Below, one piece after another: positions 45,374-57,137 of a stretch of DNA of 64,000 bases. The first letter of the stretch is position 1; each line of letters starts with the position of its first letter. Both the position numbers and the translations under genes were made by a program. Source of the DNA: Hydrangea macrophylla (lineage: Eukaryota > Streptophyta > Magnoliopsida > Cornales > Hydrangeaceae); contig CM066989.1 in the NCBI GenBank assembly GCA_033977485.1, positions 100,724,181 to 100,788,180 on the forward strand. Direction: 5' to 3'. The notes under the pieces were generated by a model. The model saw only the letters and a program-made list of their open reading frames with translations. It was not told where the DNA came from and searched no databases.

Positions 45374-47822
45374 TGTAACACCCTGTATTTTATTTTTCAT
45401 TAATAGATAAATACTGCATTTCATTTCCATGAGCATTTGTTTTAATTTCTTTTTTTATACATTTATCTGGGGTCAAACTGTAATTTCCAAAATATAGAAA
45501 ATACTTTCTATGGTTTCAAAATCAATATCTATATTTTTTGTATAAATCGGGAAATTTATTTCCTACACTGATATTATTTTCCTGTATTTTCTTTCAACCG
45601 TAAAATACCAGTTTTGATTTAAATCTGCGTCTATACCGCGTTTGGGGTGTGGGAGCACGTGAGCTCGACCACACCGTGCGTTTCTTATGGCCTTGCTTGG
45701 AGCCCAATCAGTGGGTTTATATATATATGTGTGTATATCTCTCATTCTCTCCATAACTCTCACAGTGTCTCAATCTCTCCCAAATTCTCTCAACCTCTCT
45801 TAATCTCTCAAGATACAAACACACACACATACAGTATATACATACTCATACACACATACATAGTTTCATACATATATATTTATATCAAGATCAAGAACGG
45901 GAAAAATTCTCAACGACGGAATTCTCGGCGGATATTCTCAGTCTCAAATTCTTTGTACTAGCGCCCTCTGTGAGTATTATAAACTCACTCGCCATGTTTA
46001 TATACGTGTATTTCAGTATATATAGGTGTGTATATGTGTATATATATGTATTTCACCATTGAAGCTTGAAATTGGAGTTTTGTCAAACTCAACCAAATTC
46101 AATTTCGTGAATTGATTATGGAAGATCTTTGTCCCAATAGGCCACGGTTCAAATCCTACACAGTAATTCATCCGTATCGCGACGTACGGTTGATTTAAAG
46201 TTTTGACACCCTCACTTTAATCGCGAATATTTAGAAATATAATCCGTATTAGTTAAAATTGATCGCGTATTCTTAATCTACGCGGAAAACTGAAGAGATC
46301 CATATATTGCACGACATGTTTGAGACAGAATCTGAAAATGGGTAAATTTCAGTCCAGAATTGAAAACAGGGGAAAAACGAAGAAGATGACATTCTGCAAG
46401 AACTCGCGCGCGCGACCCGCTCGCGCGAGGATCGCTCGCGCGGCCCGCTCGCGCGGACCATTCCCTCCCTTCGCGCGCGCGATTCGCTCGCGCGACCTGT
46501 TTTGCCCCTTCGCGCGCGCGATCCGCTCGCGCGATTTATTCTCCCCTTCGCGCGCGCGACCCGCTCGCGCGACCTGGCAGTTTGAGCAGTTTCTGTATTT
46601 TCTTATTAGGGACTGTTTGGAAAATGTTTGAAAAGTTTTTAAAGAACTGTTTGGCAAATGTATTGTATTAAAGGCTTATGTTTTAAGAATTGTACGAACA
46701 AGAACAACTAAGACCGAAAGTTATGCTTGTATGATTATCCGGCTTTGTGATTAATTAATGGTGTTATTTATGAAACATTGACATACATATTAGGGTTGAG
46801 GTTGTGTCAACATGCATGTGTGTGAGAAAGCGTGAAAAGAGTAAAGAGTGGCGGTCTGGTGTGCGACCTCAATATCGATCGGATATTATTCCTGGTATTG
46901 GAGGCGATATGGTTGTATACGACTTAGATATCGATCGGATAGTATTCCTGGTATCTAAGGCGCGCGTTTTGGATATTGATCGGATAGTATTCCTGATATC
47001 CGAAGCGATGGTGATAGTGTTGTGTACGGCTTAGATATCGATCGGATATTATTCCTGGTATCTAAGGCGCTTGTTTCGGATATCGATCGGATAGTATTCC
47101 TGGTATCCGAAATGATGGTATTGAGTGTGGCTTAGATATCGATCGGATATTATTCCTGGTATCTGAAGCGATTAGTTTGGTGTGCTATTTTGGATATCGA
47201 TCGGATAGTATTCCTGGTATCTGAGATAATGGTTTGGTTGTGTTGAGTTTTGTTAAGAGAAAAGAGTCAGAAAGATGAGATATTACATTGTTCATGCATG
47301 GTCGCATATTTATTGCTTTCTTTATTTCCCCCATGGCTTATGTTGGAATTAGAACCTTGAATCTATTGCTTTTAAAGTTAAATTGCACCGTTATTTATAT
47401 GCTTATATATACATTGCGAGCACTTGTTTATTTTGCTCACCAGCTTTCATAAGCTGACGGCGTTGATGCGTCCTGGACGTATGTCCAGATTTTCAGGGTC
47501 AGGAGCAGCCAGGGTATTTTGACTATGCTACTTAGAGTCAGGAGACTTTCCAGGAGGCTGTTTTATTTTCCTATGCCTTTTAATTTGGGTTTGTAATAAA
47601 CTAGCTTTAGACATTTGAATTAGGCGTTTTGTGCCTATGTTTATGACTGCTGTAATAGTTAGTTTTAATTTTGGAACTTATGGTTTGTTAGTATCCTTTG
47701 CTCTAGAAATGTTGTTAAGTTATATTTTGCTGGGACAATTGGTTATACTCACTTGTCACGACCTACGAGTCCATAAGGGAAATTAAATGTTTTCCTGTAT
47801 TATGCTACGTCGGGGCGTGACA
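45374..47822 (+). repeat. Element C 3' LTR (2449 bp)
   Basis: Near-identical to the 5' LTR, with one T missing in a T run near 45534. It carries the GC tiles (46404-46576), hairpin array (46869-47225) and two-hairpin block (47441-47456 and 47473-47488). In this copy unit 1 of the array pairs better (TATTG versus TGTTG). Confidence 0.93.
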
Positions 47823-47827
47823 TCTCA

Positions 47828-47863
47828 TACATAAAGTAATGGTTTGAGGGCACAAACCTAACA
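47828..47863 (-). repeat. Solo LTR E, short remaining part
   Basis: The 36 bases between C's right TSD and E's end. In sense reading this is the LTR start TGTTAGGTTTGTGCCC. Followed by E's TSD TAAGG (47864-47868). Confidence 0.82.
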
Positions 47864-47868
47864 TAAGG

Positions 47869-48337
47869 AGCACCTACCAATAGCCAATAGCACTGAGAAG
47901 GGTCCGATGCGGCTTGCTAAAGGGTGAGGTAAGGAGGTGGCTCCTGCTATGTTACCAAGATGAACCTAGTATGATGCTCTGGGGGTGAGCGGTTAATTTG
48001 TGAGATGGCATTGATTGTATATGATCCCTGTTATTCACTATATTTTTGAGATAATTACTATTCCTGTCATTTTGTATACTTCTCCGTGTGTTACTTATAG
48101 ATGCAGGTGGTACCAGTAGCAGAGGAAAAGGAAGAATTGGAGTAAATTCAAGTTGAGGCACCGTTTAGAGTACCATGTGTGTTCAGATTATTTGGGTCCT
48201 AGCCATGTAGAAGAATTTAATTATAATTTTGGGCACTCGAGTGCAATTATTTTTGTTGTTTTAAAATACTCTTGACTATTTACAATTTTAATGCAATCAT
48301 TTATACTATTTTGCAAGTGGATTTTCAGGGCGTTACA
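47869..48337 (+). repeat. Element F 3' LTR, 3' part
   Basis: Resumes after E with AGCACCTACCAATAGCC, as in the F 5' LTR near 35449, and ends GGGCGTTACA at 48337, followed by TSD ATGAA. Its end is the inverted twin of 3570-3938. Confidence 0.9.
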
Positions 48338-49835
48338 ATGAATATGCTATAAGGTACAATGATTTACTTCATTTTGGATACTGGTCTATTCTAAGAGAAG
48401 TCGATAAACTCGAAAGTTTGAGGGATTAAGGGGCAATATTCGCAGCCTTGTTGATACCCATCAACATCGGAACGTGACTGATGTTCAAGATGTGGCTTTG
48501 ATAGTGGAGAGGGATATTGAGAAATTCAGATAAGGGCAGCAAGGCAAACGAATATATGAGGACAAAGGGAAGGGGCAAGAGTTCTCTAAGAGGACATTTT
48601 TACAAGGTTCAGGTTCTGGTACAAGAAATCAATGGAGAAATACCTATTCTGGGGAGACCACTCCATTGTGCCCAATATGCAATAGACGACACGTGGGAGT
48701 TAGCCATCTAACATTGGTGTAATATTTGTAAAATGCTGGGACATATTTCAAGATTTTGTTCACAAGTCAGGGCCCAGTGCACAAAAAGTTCTAATCCAGA
48801 TATGAGAGGAAGATGCTATACTTGTAGGGTACCGAGACATCAAGCCAAGGATTGTCCAACGAAGAAGCAACAAGGCACGAGTTCAATGGCTACAACTGGG
48901 GCAAGGTCTGGAACCAACGTGGATATGGAAAAGGGGGTCGAGCCAAGGCAAAGGAGGTTCTATCAGTTGGCACTGGGGGACATTTTAGCCACCGACTCCA
49001 TGGTTTCAGGTATATATTGATTTGTTCACATCCAGCTCATGTTTTAATAGATTCGGGGTCAACACATTCTTTTGTTGCACGTGAATTTGTTAAACATTTA
49101 CATGGCATGTCTGAACCCTTAGGATATGATTTGTCGGTATCTTTACCTCTTACCAACTAATGATGACTTCTTCGGTTTTCAAGGCATGTAACATTCAGGT
49201 AGATGATAGAGAGTTGACCGTTGACTTGATACCGTTGACCGTTAACTATTTTGATGTAATTATAGGCATGGATTGGTTATCTATGAACTAAGCATTCGTT
49301 GATTGTGAACGAAAAAAGAGTTATTTTTTGACCACCGGGATAGGGAGAATTTATTTTTCAAGGAATTGGTGTTGTAGTACCACCATTTTTGGTGTCGGCA
49401 ATTCAGGCGGGTAAATTGTTGAAACAAGGTTGTCAGGGATTCTTATGTTCTATAATTGATACACGTGTTACATGCACGAAGGTAGAAGACATACCAGTGG
49501 TATGGGAGTTTCCAGATGTATTTCCCGAGTAGTTACCAGATGAGTTGATTGAACAAGAAATTGAATTCACTATTGAAGTAGCTTTGGGATCTCAGCCTGT
49601 ATCAAAGACACTGTATAGAATGGCACCATTAGAACTCAAGGAGTTGAAGATCCAACTGCAGGAGTTATTGGATAAGGGGGTTTATTAGACCTAGTGTATC
49701 ACCGTGGGGTGCACCAGTCTTATTCGTCAAGCAAAAAGATGGAACCACGAGAATCTGTATTGACTACCGCGAACTAAATAAGCTAACTATCAAGAATAAG
49801 TATTCATTGCCCAGAATTGATGATATATCCATTGA
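48338..49835 (+). pseudogene. Element D gag end, zinc knuckle, protease and RT start
   Basis: Continues the gag broken at 3569 (NEYAIRYNDLLHFG). Then come a zinc knuckle CYTCRVPRHQAKDC (~48824-48865), a protease with LIDSGSTHSFVA (~49045-49080), and the RT N-terminus with [11 protein letters not shown] and [11 protein letters not shown] (49610-49790). Frameshifts and stops occur throughout, such as near 48428, 49158 and 49686. The RT ends abruptly after LPRIDD at about 49832, where unrelated gag leader sequence follows, so most of pol and the 3' LTR are deleted. The family is close to the Tekay-type elements nearby. Confidence 0.8.
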
Positions 49836-49845
49836 GATTAATAGG

Positions 49846-50378
49846 ATTGTACAATCATGATTGACGGTGACCGAGATCTATCGCCACATACTCGATGCAT
49901 GGACCACATGACCGAAATGATTGGAAACATCGGGGAATTAGTTGTGAATTTAGCGGAGCGATTGCCTCCGACACCTCCATTTGAGACAACACTGATAACT
50001 ATGGTACATGCACCTGAGACTTGAGGTGGGAGACCTGTGTCGGAACAGTTTACTAGGAAGAAACCAATGGAATTTCATGGAGCGACTGATACAACGTTAA
50101 CAGAGCATTGGGTTATAGACATGGAGATGATTTTTCGATCTATTCTGATGTATGATAAAATTGAGAACGCAGGTGACGTGCTCAAGGGTGAAGCTCAGAA
50201 TTGGTGGGTAAATGTTCTAGATCAAGGGGCATTGATAACTTGGGAAGGGTTCAAGGCGGAGTTCAATCGCCGGTTCTTTCTACGAGCCGCTCATAATGCA
50301 AAGAAGAGGGAATTTGACAACCTTAAACAGGGAGGATATGACTATGACTGAGTACACTTCCAAGTACAATGCATTGTT
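49846..50378 (+). pseudogene. Element H gag remnant (second Ty3/gypsy family)
   Basis: From ATG 49857 ([17 protein letters not shown]) through an internal stop near 50021 to a clear Retrotrans_gag domain (PMEFHGATDTTLTEHWV, LKGEAQNWWVNV, FNRRFF). After 50330 a frameshift leads into MTEYTSKYNALL and then the match ends. It differs from D's gag, so it is another element joined to D by deletion or insertion. Confidence 0.8.
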
Positions 50379-50576
50379 AAGAAGGAATAATTTTATTTAT
50401 TTAATTTCTATTAATGGACATCTTAGTATCCTTAAATTATACTCCAAATTATAATCCAAACCAAAATACCAGCAAAAGTAGCTACACCATTTTGGTTATG
50501 CTCCTTTTTTAAATTATTAAATAAAATGAAAACTCCAAATAATGTAGAGGTGAAATTAGTTAGGCATACCAAGTGA
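50379..50576. other. AT-rich spacer, nothing recognised
   Basis: No coding potential, no inverted repeat of note. It lies between the H gag remnant and the SINE-like head. Confidence 0.4.
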
Positions 50577-50645
50577 GGCATAGTTCAAGTGGCAAAGAGC
50601 TTGACATTTAAGTCCCCTCCAATGTATTGGTTCGAAGTTCGTGTT
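50577..50645 (+). repeat. tRNA-like SINE head
   Basis: A-box-like TAGTTCAAGTGG (50581-50592) and B-box-like GGTTCGAAGTT (50629-50639) are spaced as in tRNA-derived plant SINEs, whose heads often read like GCTCAAGTGGTAAGAGC. No tail or TSD could be set. Confidence 0.5.
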
Positions 50646-50849
50646 GAAAAAAATGGATTTCTAATTCCTAGTTTTGGTAAACTAGCACCCAATTCTTTGG
50701 TAGGACCCATACATCTTTGTGGTAGAGACCACATTGGAACTTGTTCTCTTCCGTGAGGAGAGGAACGCCATATATTCATATGTGGAAATCCATTAAGAGG
50801 TGAATGAGAAATTGTCACCCAAAGTATCCATGTGAAGAATTGGTTGAGG

Positions 50850-51212
50850 AGTTGTAAAGTAATAAGTTTAGCTTGTCCCACATTGGAAAACCAACAAAGA
50901 AGTTGGGATATATATATATATAAGCTTAGTACCTTACAAGGTCTATGCCCCTTTGGGCCGGAGTACCTACTTGTGTTAAGGGGGAAAGATCTAGGCACCA
51001 TTGATCAAACACACGCTGCCGACTGGTGTGGGTTTTGGGCTTGGGCTTCTTTGAACAAGTACATTAATATTATAGTAACTGTATCCCTCCAAAAGATGTT
51101 GGTAAATCCAACAATCATATATGTCCTTGTGCCTTATTTGTGTGTGTCTTTTTCGAACAGACATCAATTAATTATATATACAGCCTCTATGTTCAGTCAT
51201 ATCATTCGAAAT

Positions 51213-51267
<55 letters not shown>

Positions 51268-51430
51268 CATATTAGTGTTCTAGCAGTTCGGGTATTATAC
51301 ATATATTTGTGTTCGTCAAATTCTGTTGATTGAAGTGTAGCCTCTATAGAATTGTAAATCCGTTCTATATTGGGAGACAATTTCTCATCAACCTTGTGCA
51401 TCGGATCAAATTCATCTTAAAGAATTAGTG
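50850..51430 (+). repeat. Probable copia LTR with TATA box and CT repeat
   Basis: A CCCACATTGG box near 50877 is followed by a TATA-like TATATATATATATAAGC (50908-50924), GGGCTTGGGC, and a pure CT microsatellite (~51210-51261). It lies ~300 bp before a copia gag remnant. LTR ends, PBS and the partner LTR could not be set, so the call rests on layout. Confidence 0.45.
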
Positions 51431-51734
51431 TCGTCACTGGGATCACATTCTTTCTCAAATTTTATTCTGTGATTTAAACTGTAAGTTAATTCTGTTTCTG
51501 ATTTTTGTTTACAGTTTCTTCTCCTAGTTTATATTTTTGTTTCAGATTTAATTTCTGTTTCAGATTATATATATTACTAAATTAATATAACAGATTGTTA
51601 TTAGGGAATAACAATCTTAAGACGAAACTTTATTTATGTTATTTTCTTTTGAAATCTGTTTTGTTTTTCCGAATATGTCTTTACTAATCTGTTAACGAAA
51701 ATCAAATCTGTTTTGTAAAATTTCATTTTCCAGA

Positions 51735-52145
51735 TTGGCAACTCAGTCTACTACAATTTCGACCGTGAGTATAAATCAGGGCAAAAAACCTGAAAAATTC
51801 AATGAAATAGATTTTAAACGTTGGCAACAAAAAATACTCTTTTATTTAATCACATTAAATTTGGCTAAATTTTTTCGTGAGGACCCTCTGAAACTTACTG
51901 AAGGAGAAACCAATAGAACCGCTATCAATGCATGGAAACATTCTGTTTTCTTTTGTAGAAATTATATTCTGAATAGTTTGGACAATACTCTATATAATGT
52001 GTGTTGTAAAATGGAATCGGTAAAGGCTCTTTGGGAATCTTTAGACAAGTAACATAAAACCGAGGATGCTGACATGAAGAAATTCATAATTGGCAAATTC
52101 ATGGTTTTCGAATACAATACGGTTAACACTTTTCCTTTCCGTTAG
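51735..52145 (+). pseudogene. Ty1/copia gag N-terminal remnant
   Basis: The frame reads (M)ATQSTT...KPEKFNEIDFKRWQQKI, FYLITLNLAKF, INAWKHSVFFCRNYI and ESVKALWESLDK, the N-terminal gag (UBN2-type) region of plant copia elements. The start codon is destroyed: the bases are ATTGGCA, an ATG with one extra T. A stop falls at 52050-52052 and further KTEDADMKKF-like codons follow before similarity ends near 52145. No protease, integrase or RT follows. Confidence 0.8.
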
Positions 52146-52817
52146 TCAACGGTTAGTTGAACACTATTTTGACTGCTAAACTTTCCAATAATGATAAATT
52201 ATCCTTACCAAATTAAAGTTAATAAAAATTTCATTTAATATATATTTTTAATACGAGTATAAATTTTTTTTTTCTATTGGTAAATTTTACCGTTTAGAAC
52301 GTGCTGGCTTTTTTTTTTTTTTTTTTTTTTATATAAAATTAATAAGTTAAATTTAATATTAGCAGTATCCAATGTAATTTTTAATTATACAATTAACTTT
52401 AATAGATTTTCATCTCTTACAATGTATGTAAGTGTAATTTTTGAAGTAAGCCAAAAAAAAAAAATTAAAAAAAAGTGTAAGCATTGGAATTACGAGTGAG
52501 GTACCTGTATTTTGACTATCTCAGGTCGCTGTGCATAATTTACCTATAGAATATTTTCAATGTACGGTGTCATTGACCAAAACCAATAATAAAAATTTTG
52601 CTTTATTAATTTAAAACTTAAAAAAAAAAAAAATGCATAAGGTCACGGTCATACTAGATGGTTGTCATAAATTCAATGTTGAATATTTCTGTCTAAAAGA
52701 CTAAATCTTCATTTCTGTCATCTTTAATTGGTTAATTTTTCTTGTCAAAGTGGGTGAGAAAAAAGAAGAGATCGAGATGACTTAATGTTCTTCACACGCT
52801 TGCTTAGTTCCATCGTT
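52146..52817. other. AT-rich DNA, nothing coding
   Basis: Poly-T (52310-52330) and poly-A runs (52452-52475, 52620-52633). No gene, RNA or defined repeat seen. Confidence 0.5.
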
Positions 52818-52986
52818 GGGAAAATGCTTATACGCAGTTAGCATAGTATAGTATAAATTGTGTCTCTCACAGTTTTTACACTGTTTTTTCAAAATTATTA
52901 TTATTTTTTTATTTTTTTAAAAAAAATTGTGCAATGAGAGGCACAGTTTACACTACATTGTACTAATTCCACACAAGTGTTTTCCC
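52818..52986. mobile_element. MITE, 169 bp, TIR GGGAAAA
   Basis: Ends GGGAAAATGCTTATACG and the complement of GGGAAAACACTTGTGTG, with pairing extending inward through GT(G/A)..TCTCTCA. Flanks CATCGTT and CATCTTT could be a TSD with one change. Confidence 0.6.
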
Positions 52987-53252
52987 CATCTTTGCTAATT
53001 CACCCAAAGCCTTCCTTTGAGTCTTTGACAGAGCTAAGCTAAGAGGACTTTACACATAGCGTAAGTTTAGGGCTCAAGTTTGATTTTGTCTTTCTAAAAT
53101 CATTCCAAGGTAGGAGGTGTTTGTCAGTAGTTTTTTTGGAGTTCTAATTAATTGATTAGAGAATTTTAAAAGTTATATTAATCGCCACAAAAAAAAGTGA
53201 GTAAATTACAAAAATTTGTGATTGATCAAAAGATATCTTAAACAGTTTTTGT

Positions 53253-53277
53253 AATATATATATATATATATATATAT
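53253..53277. repeat. (AT)n microsatellite
   Basis: About twelve TA units. The flanks 52990-53700 are AT-rich and without recognisable genes. Confidence 0.8.
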
Positions 53278-53706
53278 TTTAAGAATAATACTTTACTACT
53301 CAATTGTATCATCCTAAAATTAATGCTTTCCAATTAATAATACACACGTGGATACCGAGGTGGGTTGGAATTGACATTTTTACATAGACTTTTGTGGGTT
53401 CAGAGTATAATATAATATACATATATATGTATATATTTTTTTGAGGGGGCAGAGTATAATATTATTTTAGCTATTCTTAATTGATCAATAAATGTATATA
53501 TGCTGTCTCCGTGGTATTAAAGTAATTTTTAAAAAGACCAATTTCACTTTGGAGCTTTGTAAAATTAGTACACTCATTAATGAGACTGCCCAAAAAAAAA
53601 AAAAGTGATACTGGACAAAGAATTTAGAAAGCAACAGTTTATAAAGCAGAATTCAAACAATAAAGAATTGTAAAATTGTTAACATATCATATATTCATAT
53701 ACTTTA

Positions 53707-53995
53707 AGGCTTAGTTAGGCTCCCATTTTGTGGCTTCTGCTTTTTTAAAGCGTAAATTCATGTTAATTCATTTGGTAATTAGTGTATAAGTTTTGTAAAA
53801 ATTGAACTTATGATTTTTTTTGGAGGGCTTTTAAAAGCTCTATTAGAGCTTTTAAAAATTCAATGTTGTTTTTTTTATTTCATGATGTTTTTTTTTTTGA
53901 AGCATAATCTGTCGCTTTTACAAAATTATTAAACAACTCAATAATAAATTTTATAAGGCACTTTTACAAAGCCTCATGGGAGCAAAACCAAGCCT
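53707..53995. mobile_element. MITE, ~289 bp, TIR AGGCTT(A/G)GTT
   Basis: The left end AGGCTTAGTTAGGCTCCCAT pairs with the right end (complement AGGCTTGGTTTTGCTCCCAT). The interior contains a further inverted AAAGCTCTATTAGAGCTTT at about 53835-53856. Likely a hAT-type non-autonomous element, by TIR look only. Confidence 0.6.
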
Positions 53996-54040
53996 AAGTA
54001 ATGTACGTGTTAATTTTTGTCACTACCATTAAAATGTCGA

Positions 54041-54250
54041 GAGCATTTTTGCTCACCCAAAAAATGGTTCACCAATGCTCACCCAAGCATCCCATTGGCC
54101 AATGCAGTGAGATCCACGATTAAACAAATGATGTTTAATCATGGGTCCCAATGCATTGGCCATGTTTAATCCTGGGTCCCACTGTATTGGCCAATGAGAT
54201 ACTTGGGTGAGCATTAAAAAACCATTTTTTGGGTGAGCAAAAGTATTTTC
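54041..54250. mobile_element. MITE, ~210 bp, long fold-back
   Basis: Nearly the whole unit folds: TTTTGCTCACCCAAAAAATG at the left pairs with CATTTTTTGGGTGAGCAAAA at the right, and pairing continues over CATTGGCCAAT. It contains a direct repeat GTTTAATC(A/C)TGGGTCCCA. Flanks AAAATGTCG and AAAGTGTCA may be a decayed 9-bp TSD (Mutator-like). Confidence 0.65.
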
Positions 54251-54654
54251 TAAAGTGTCAAGACAATGTCATCGTTTAATTAGTTTGTTTATTTATTTAT
54301 TTTAAGTATTGTTTGTAATAAACAATTAGTAAATAAATTAGCTATCTGAATTGTTAGGAAACTTCAAATTATTTCAAATTTTCTCATTTTTTGGCTGGTC
54401 TTACAAAAGTCAAACAATTGCCTTGTCAAACAAAACAAGATCTAGGATATAAATCAACAATATTGGTGTTTCATCTCAGCCTGTAACAATTCTAAGGTTA
54501 ATTTCTATTGGTGTATTTGATTAACAATTGTTTAATGAGATTAGGTAAGTTATTGTCAAGCAACTTGGAACCCATATAAGAAAATTACAACCTTTTCTAT
54601 TTGGAGATTAAACTTTATGACTTCTCATGGTGCGACTTTAATCTCTCTCTCTCA

Positions 54655-54715
54655 TGCGCGCGCGCACACACACACACATATACACACGCACGTGCGAGCG
54701 TCCACACACACACAT
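54655..54715. repeat. CA/CG-rich microsatellite
   Basis: GCGCGCGCACACACACACACA followed by mixed CACGCA and CACACACA repeats. The neighbouring open frame (54601-54786) arises from it and is not coding. Confidence 0.6.
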
Positions 54716-55125
54716 CTTTGCGACCATTATGTTTGTATGATCATGCGTACAAGAAATTATCTCATGTGACCATTACACTTATATGATCACTTCCACATCG
54801 TTTTAAGAATTTTTTTGAATCTCACGCAAGTCATACAATAATAAAGAATCACAAATACCATCACATAGACTGATAGTCACATGAAATTGGAATTATTTCC
54901 CAATAGACACAGACCAAGTAAAATATACCTAAGTCCATAAGTTTAGCAAATTCGACATGCCTTTAAAAACCAACCTATAAATATAGGCCAGCAGGATGGC
55001 TAATTTGGTAGGCCATACCATCTTTTAGACTATGCAAGTGTAAGCATTATTTGGTTGGAATGTACTAAGGCATGAAAAGGACTTTTTGTTTATATTTATA
55101 TACATGTATATATACAATCATAATA

Positions 55126-56019
55126 CTCTCTTCGTCTTATTTTATGTGTTCATCTTTTTTTTTTTTTGGATGTCCCAAAATTGTTGTCCACTTTCTTAAA
55201 TTAGTATGCAAATTTTACATAGTTTCTCAAACTACCCTTCTTTGCAGTCAACACCAAACCAAAACAAAAAAAGAAAGTGCAATAATTATGGACAATTGTA
55301 GAAAGTAGGTGTTGATATGCACTAAAATATCATGTCGAAGTCGGGTCTCGCAAACTCAGCCTAGAGAAGCCAAGTCATCTTGAATTTGGAGTGAATACCC
55401 AACCAACCAGGCCGGTTACACAAAATCGCCCGGTTTAGTTGTAAGTCCGGTCTTTCTTTCTAGGTGGACCCCACGGTGGGCGCTTCCCCAGTAGGCGTGA
55501 TCACTTGGTCAACAAGTCTCCAGGCAGTTTCCTATCCCAACTAGAAGATTAAATGGAAGGAGCAGACAGTTTTTTAAACCACTTAAGAAACATCCCTAAA
55601 TTCATGTAAATCAGGCTGTAAATAGATTAGGCTTCCTAATCCATAAACTTACCTTGTACGGGCGGTCTCTTGCACCTATAAAAGAGGCCACCCGCCCCTA
55701 TTGAAAGGGAGAGAAATCTCATTCTGACTCCAAAGGATAACATATAATTCTCATTCATACGCATACACATGTCCGGTTTTACTGGTAGTGTCTCCCAACT
55801 GTTGGCTCACCAAGTCCACCGGTGATCTGCTAGTGAAGCGCACTGACGCAACCGTGGACGTAGGTCACCTCGTTAACGGGACCGAACCACATACAAGCTT
55901 TTGTGTCCCCATATCTCTCTTATCAATCTTTGGCATCATCAGGTGTAGATTCTTTTTATCCATTTAAATAATTAAATTCTTAAAGATAAAGATAGACACG
56001 TAAAATAGAATGAAGTGAG
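55126..56019. mobile_element. Stowaway-like (Tc1/mariner) MITE split by a solo LTR
   Basis: The left TIR CTCTCTTCGTCTTATTTTA pairs with the right end (complement CTCACTTCATTCTATTTTA), close to the plant CTCCCTCCGT TIR, and is flanked by TA on both sides. Without the inserted LTR it is about 260 bp. Confidence 0.7.
55313..55941 (+). mobile_element. Solo LTR, 629 bp, TSD GGTGT
   Basis: Starts TGATATGCAC, ends GGCATCATCA, flanked by GGTGT at 55308-55312 and 55942-55946. A TATA box CCTATAAAAGAGG lies at ~55674. No internal region is present, so recombination between two LTRs probably removed it. Family not recognised. Confidence 0.82.
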
Positions 56020-56238
56020 TAATTGATAAGAAAATCCGGTCACAGCTTTAGAAACCCCCGTGGGTATCATACTATCATGTAATAATATATAGATGTGTGC
56101 CCATGGAGAAGCTAGCTTCTGGTGTTCTAACCCTAGGGGCCGGGTGTCAATTCATCATTACTTTGGGTATTACAATACGTCCAATGATTGAATTTAGGAG
56201 CATGTTGACTCTCTCTCTTTTTATATATATACATATAT

Positions 56239-56345
56239 GCAGTCCGACCTCTGTTTTGATTTTTGAATCGTGTTTTTATGAAGGACAGTTTTGTTATTTC
56301 ACAGTTTTTAAACACGATTCGATCACCAAAGCACAGGCCCTCTCG
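56239..56345. repeat. Short inverted repeat AATCGTGTTT
   Basis: GAATCGTGTTT near 56265-56275 pairs with AAACACGATTC near 56309-56320, ~35 bp apart. Could be a small MITE or an unrelated hairpin. Confidence 0.35.
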
Positions 56346-56831
56346 CCCTTATTAGAAATTTTTTTGTATATATATATATGTATGTATATATGAGAGACAT
56401 AGAAGTTCCTTCGAACATGAGCACCATACTAGTTTCTGGAAATCAAGTGGGCAACTTCGAATTACCCATACTATAAACAGTCACCAGATGATGCAAATGA
56501 CGTTAACGGTACATTATCGTTTGGTAAGTTGGGTTTACATTTTTTTGTTTTTAAATTTTTGAAAACTAAAATTAATTTTTCTTTTTAAAGGAATGAAAAT
56601 TGCAAACAGAAACCACTTTTTTCCCCTTCCGTTTTCTAGTCCCATTTTTATTGGTGATTAAAAAATAATCAAATGAAAATAATAACAGAAAACTGAGAAC
56701 CACATTATCAGATGCACTCTAAATTTCATTTAGTTTTCAAGTTTAGTAACAGAAAGAAAAAGAAGCAACTTTTTGCTTGTGTCGATAAAGAAAATGACCC
56801 ACCCAGAAAAAAAAAAAAGAAGAAAAAGAAA

Positions 56832-56845
56832 GGGGGGGGGGGGGG
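56832..56845. repeat. Run of 14 G
   Basis: An uninterrupted G14 after a purine-rich A/G stretch (56805-56831). Such runs are unstable and prone to sequencing error. Confidence 0.7.
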
Positions 56846-57137
56846 CGGAAAAAATTAAATAACTTCATTTTGAATTTTGTGAATCACGTATCTTACTATT
56901 GTTTCACTTCCTATTCGATCTATTCTGAAATTTTTTAATTTCTTGAAACTAAAAAAATATTAATAATTTACCTTAATTATTACTTTTCTTTTCCTTCTCT
57001 AAATTTGTATACCAAACAGAACCTTAGCCTTTCAATAATATAGATTTATATTTTGTCAATCAAGAGACAAAGATAACTACATATTATTTTTTTATTTTTA
57101 TTTTTTCATGCAATATTAAAGTTGTGATAACTTATTG

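Larger units (their letters stand above)
38228..47822 (+). mobile_element. Element C: young Tekay-type Ty3/gypsy retrotransposon (9,595 bp)
   Basis: LTRs 38228-40677 and 45374-47822, ends TGTAACACC...GTGACA, TSD TCTCA (38223-38227, 47823-47827), PBS for tRNA-iMet, polypurine tract, and one gag-pol frame with two TAG stops. I counted about 27 substitutions between the LTRs, ~1.1%, so it is recent though older than the Athila element. Confidence 0.95.

Noticed and set aside
52250..52640. Possible host promoter or UTR in AT-rich runs
   Set aside because: Only homopolymer runs are visible; no linked coding exon or splice pattern was found on either strand.
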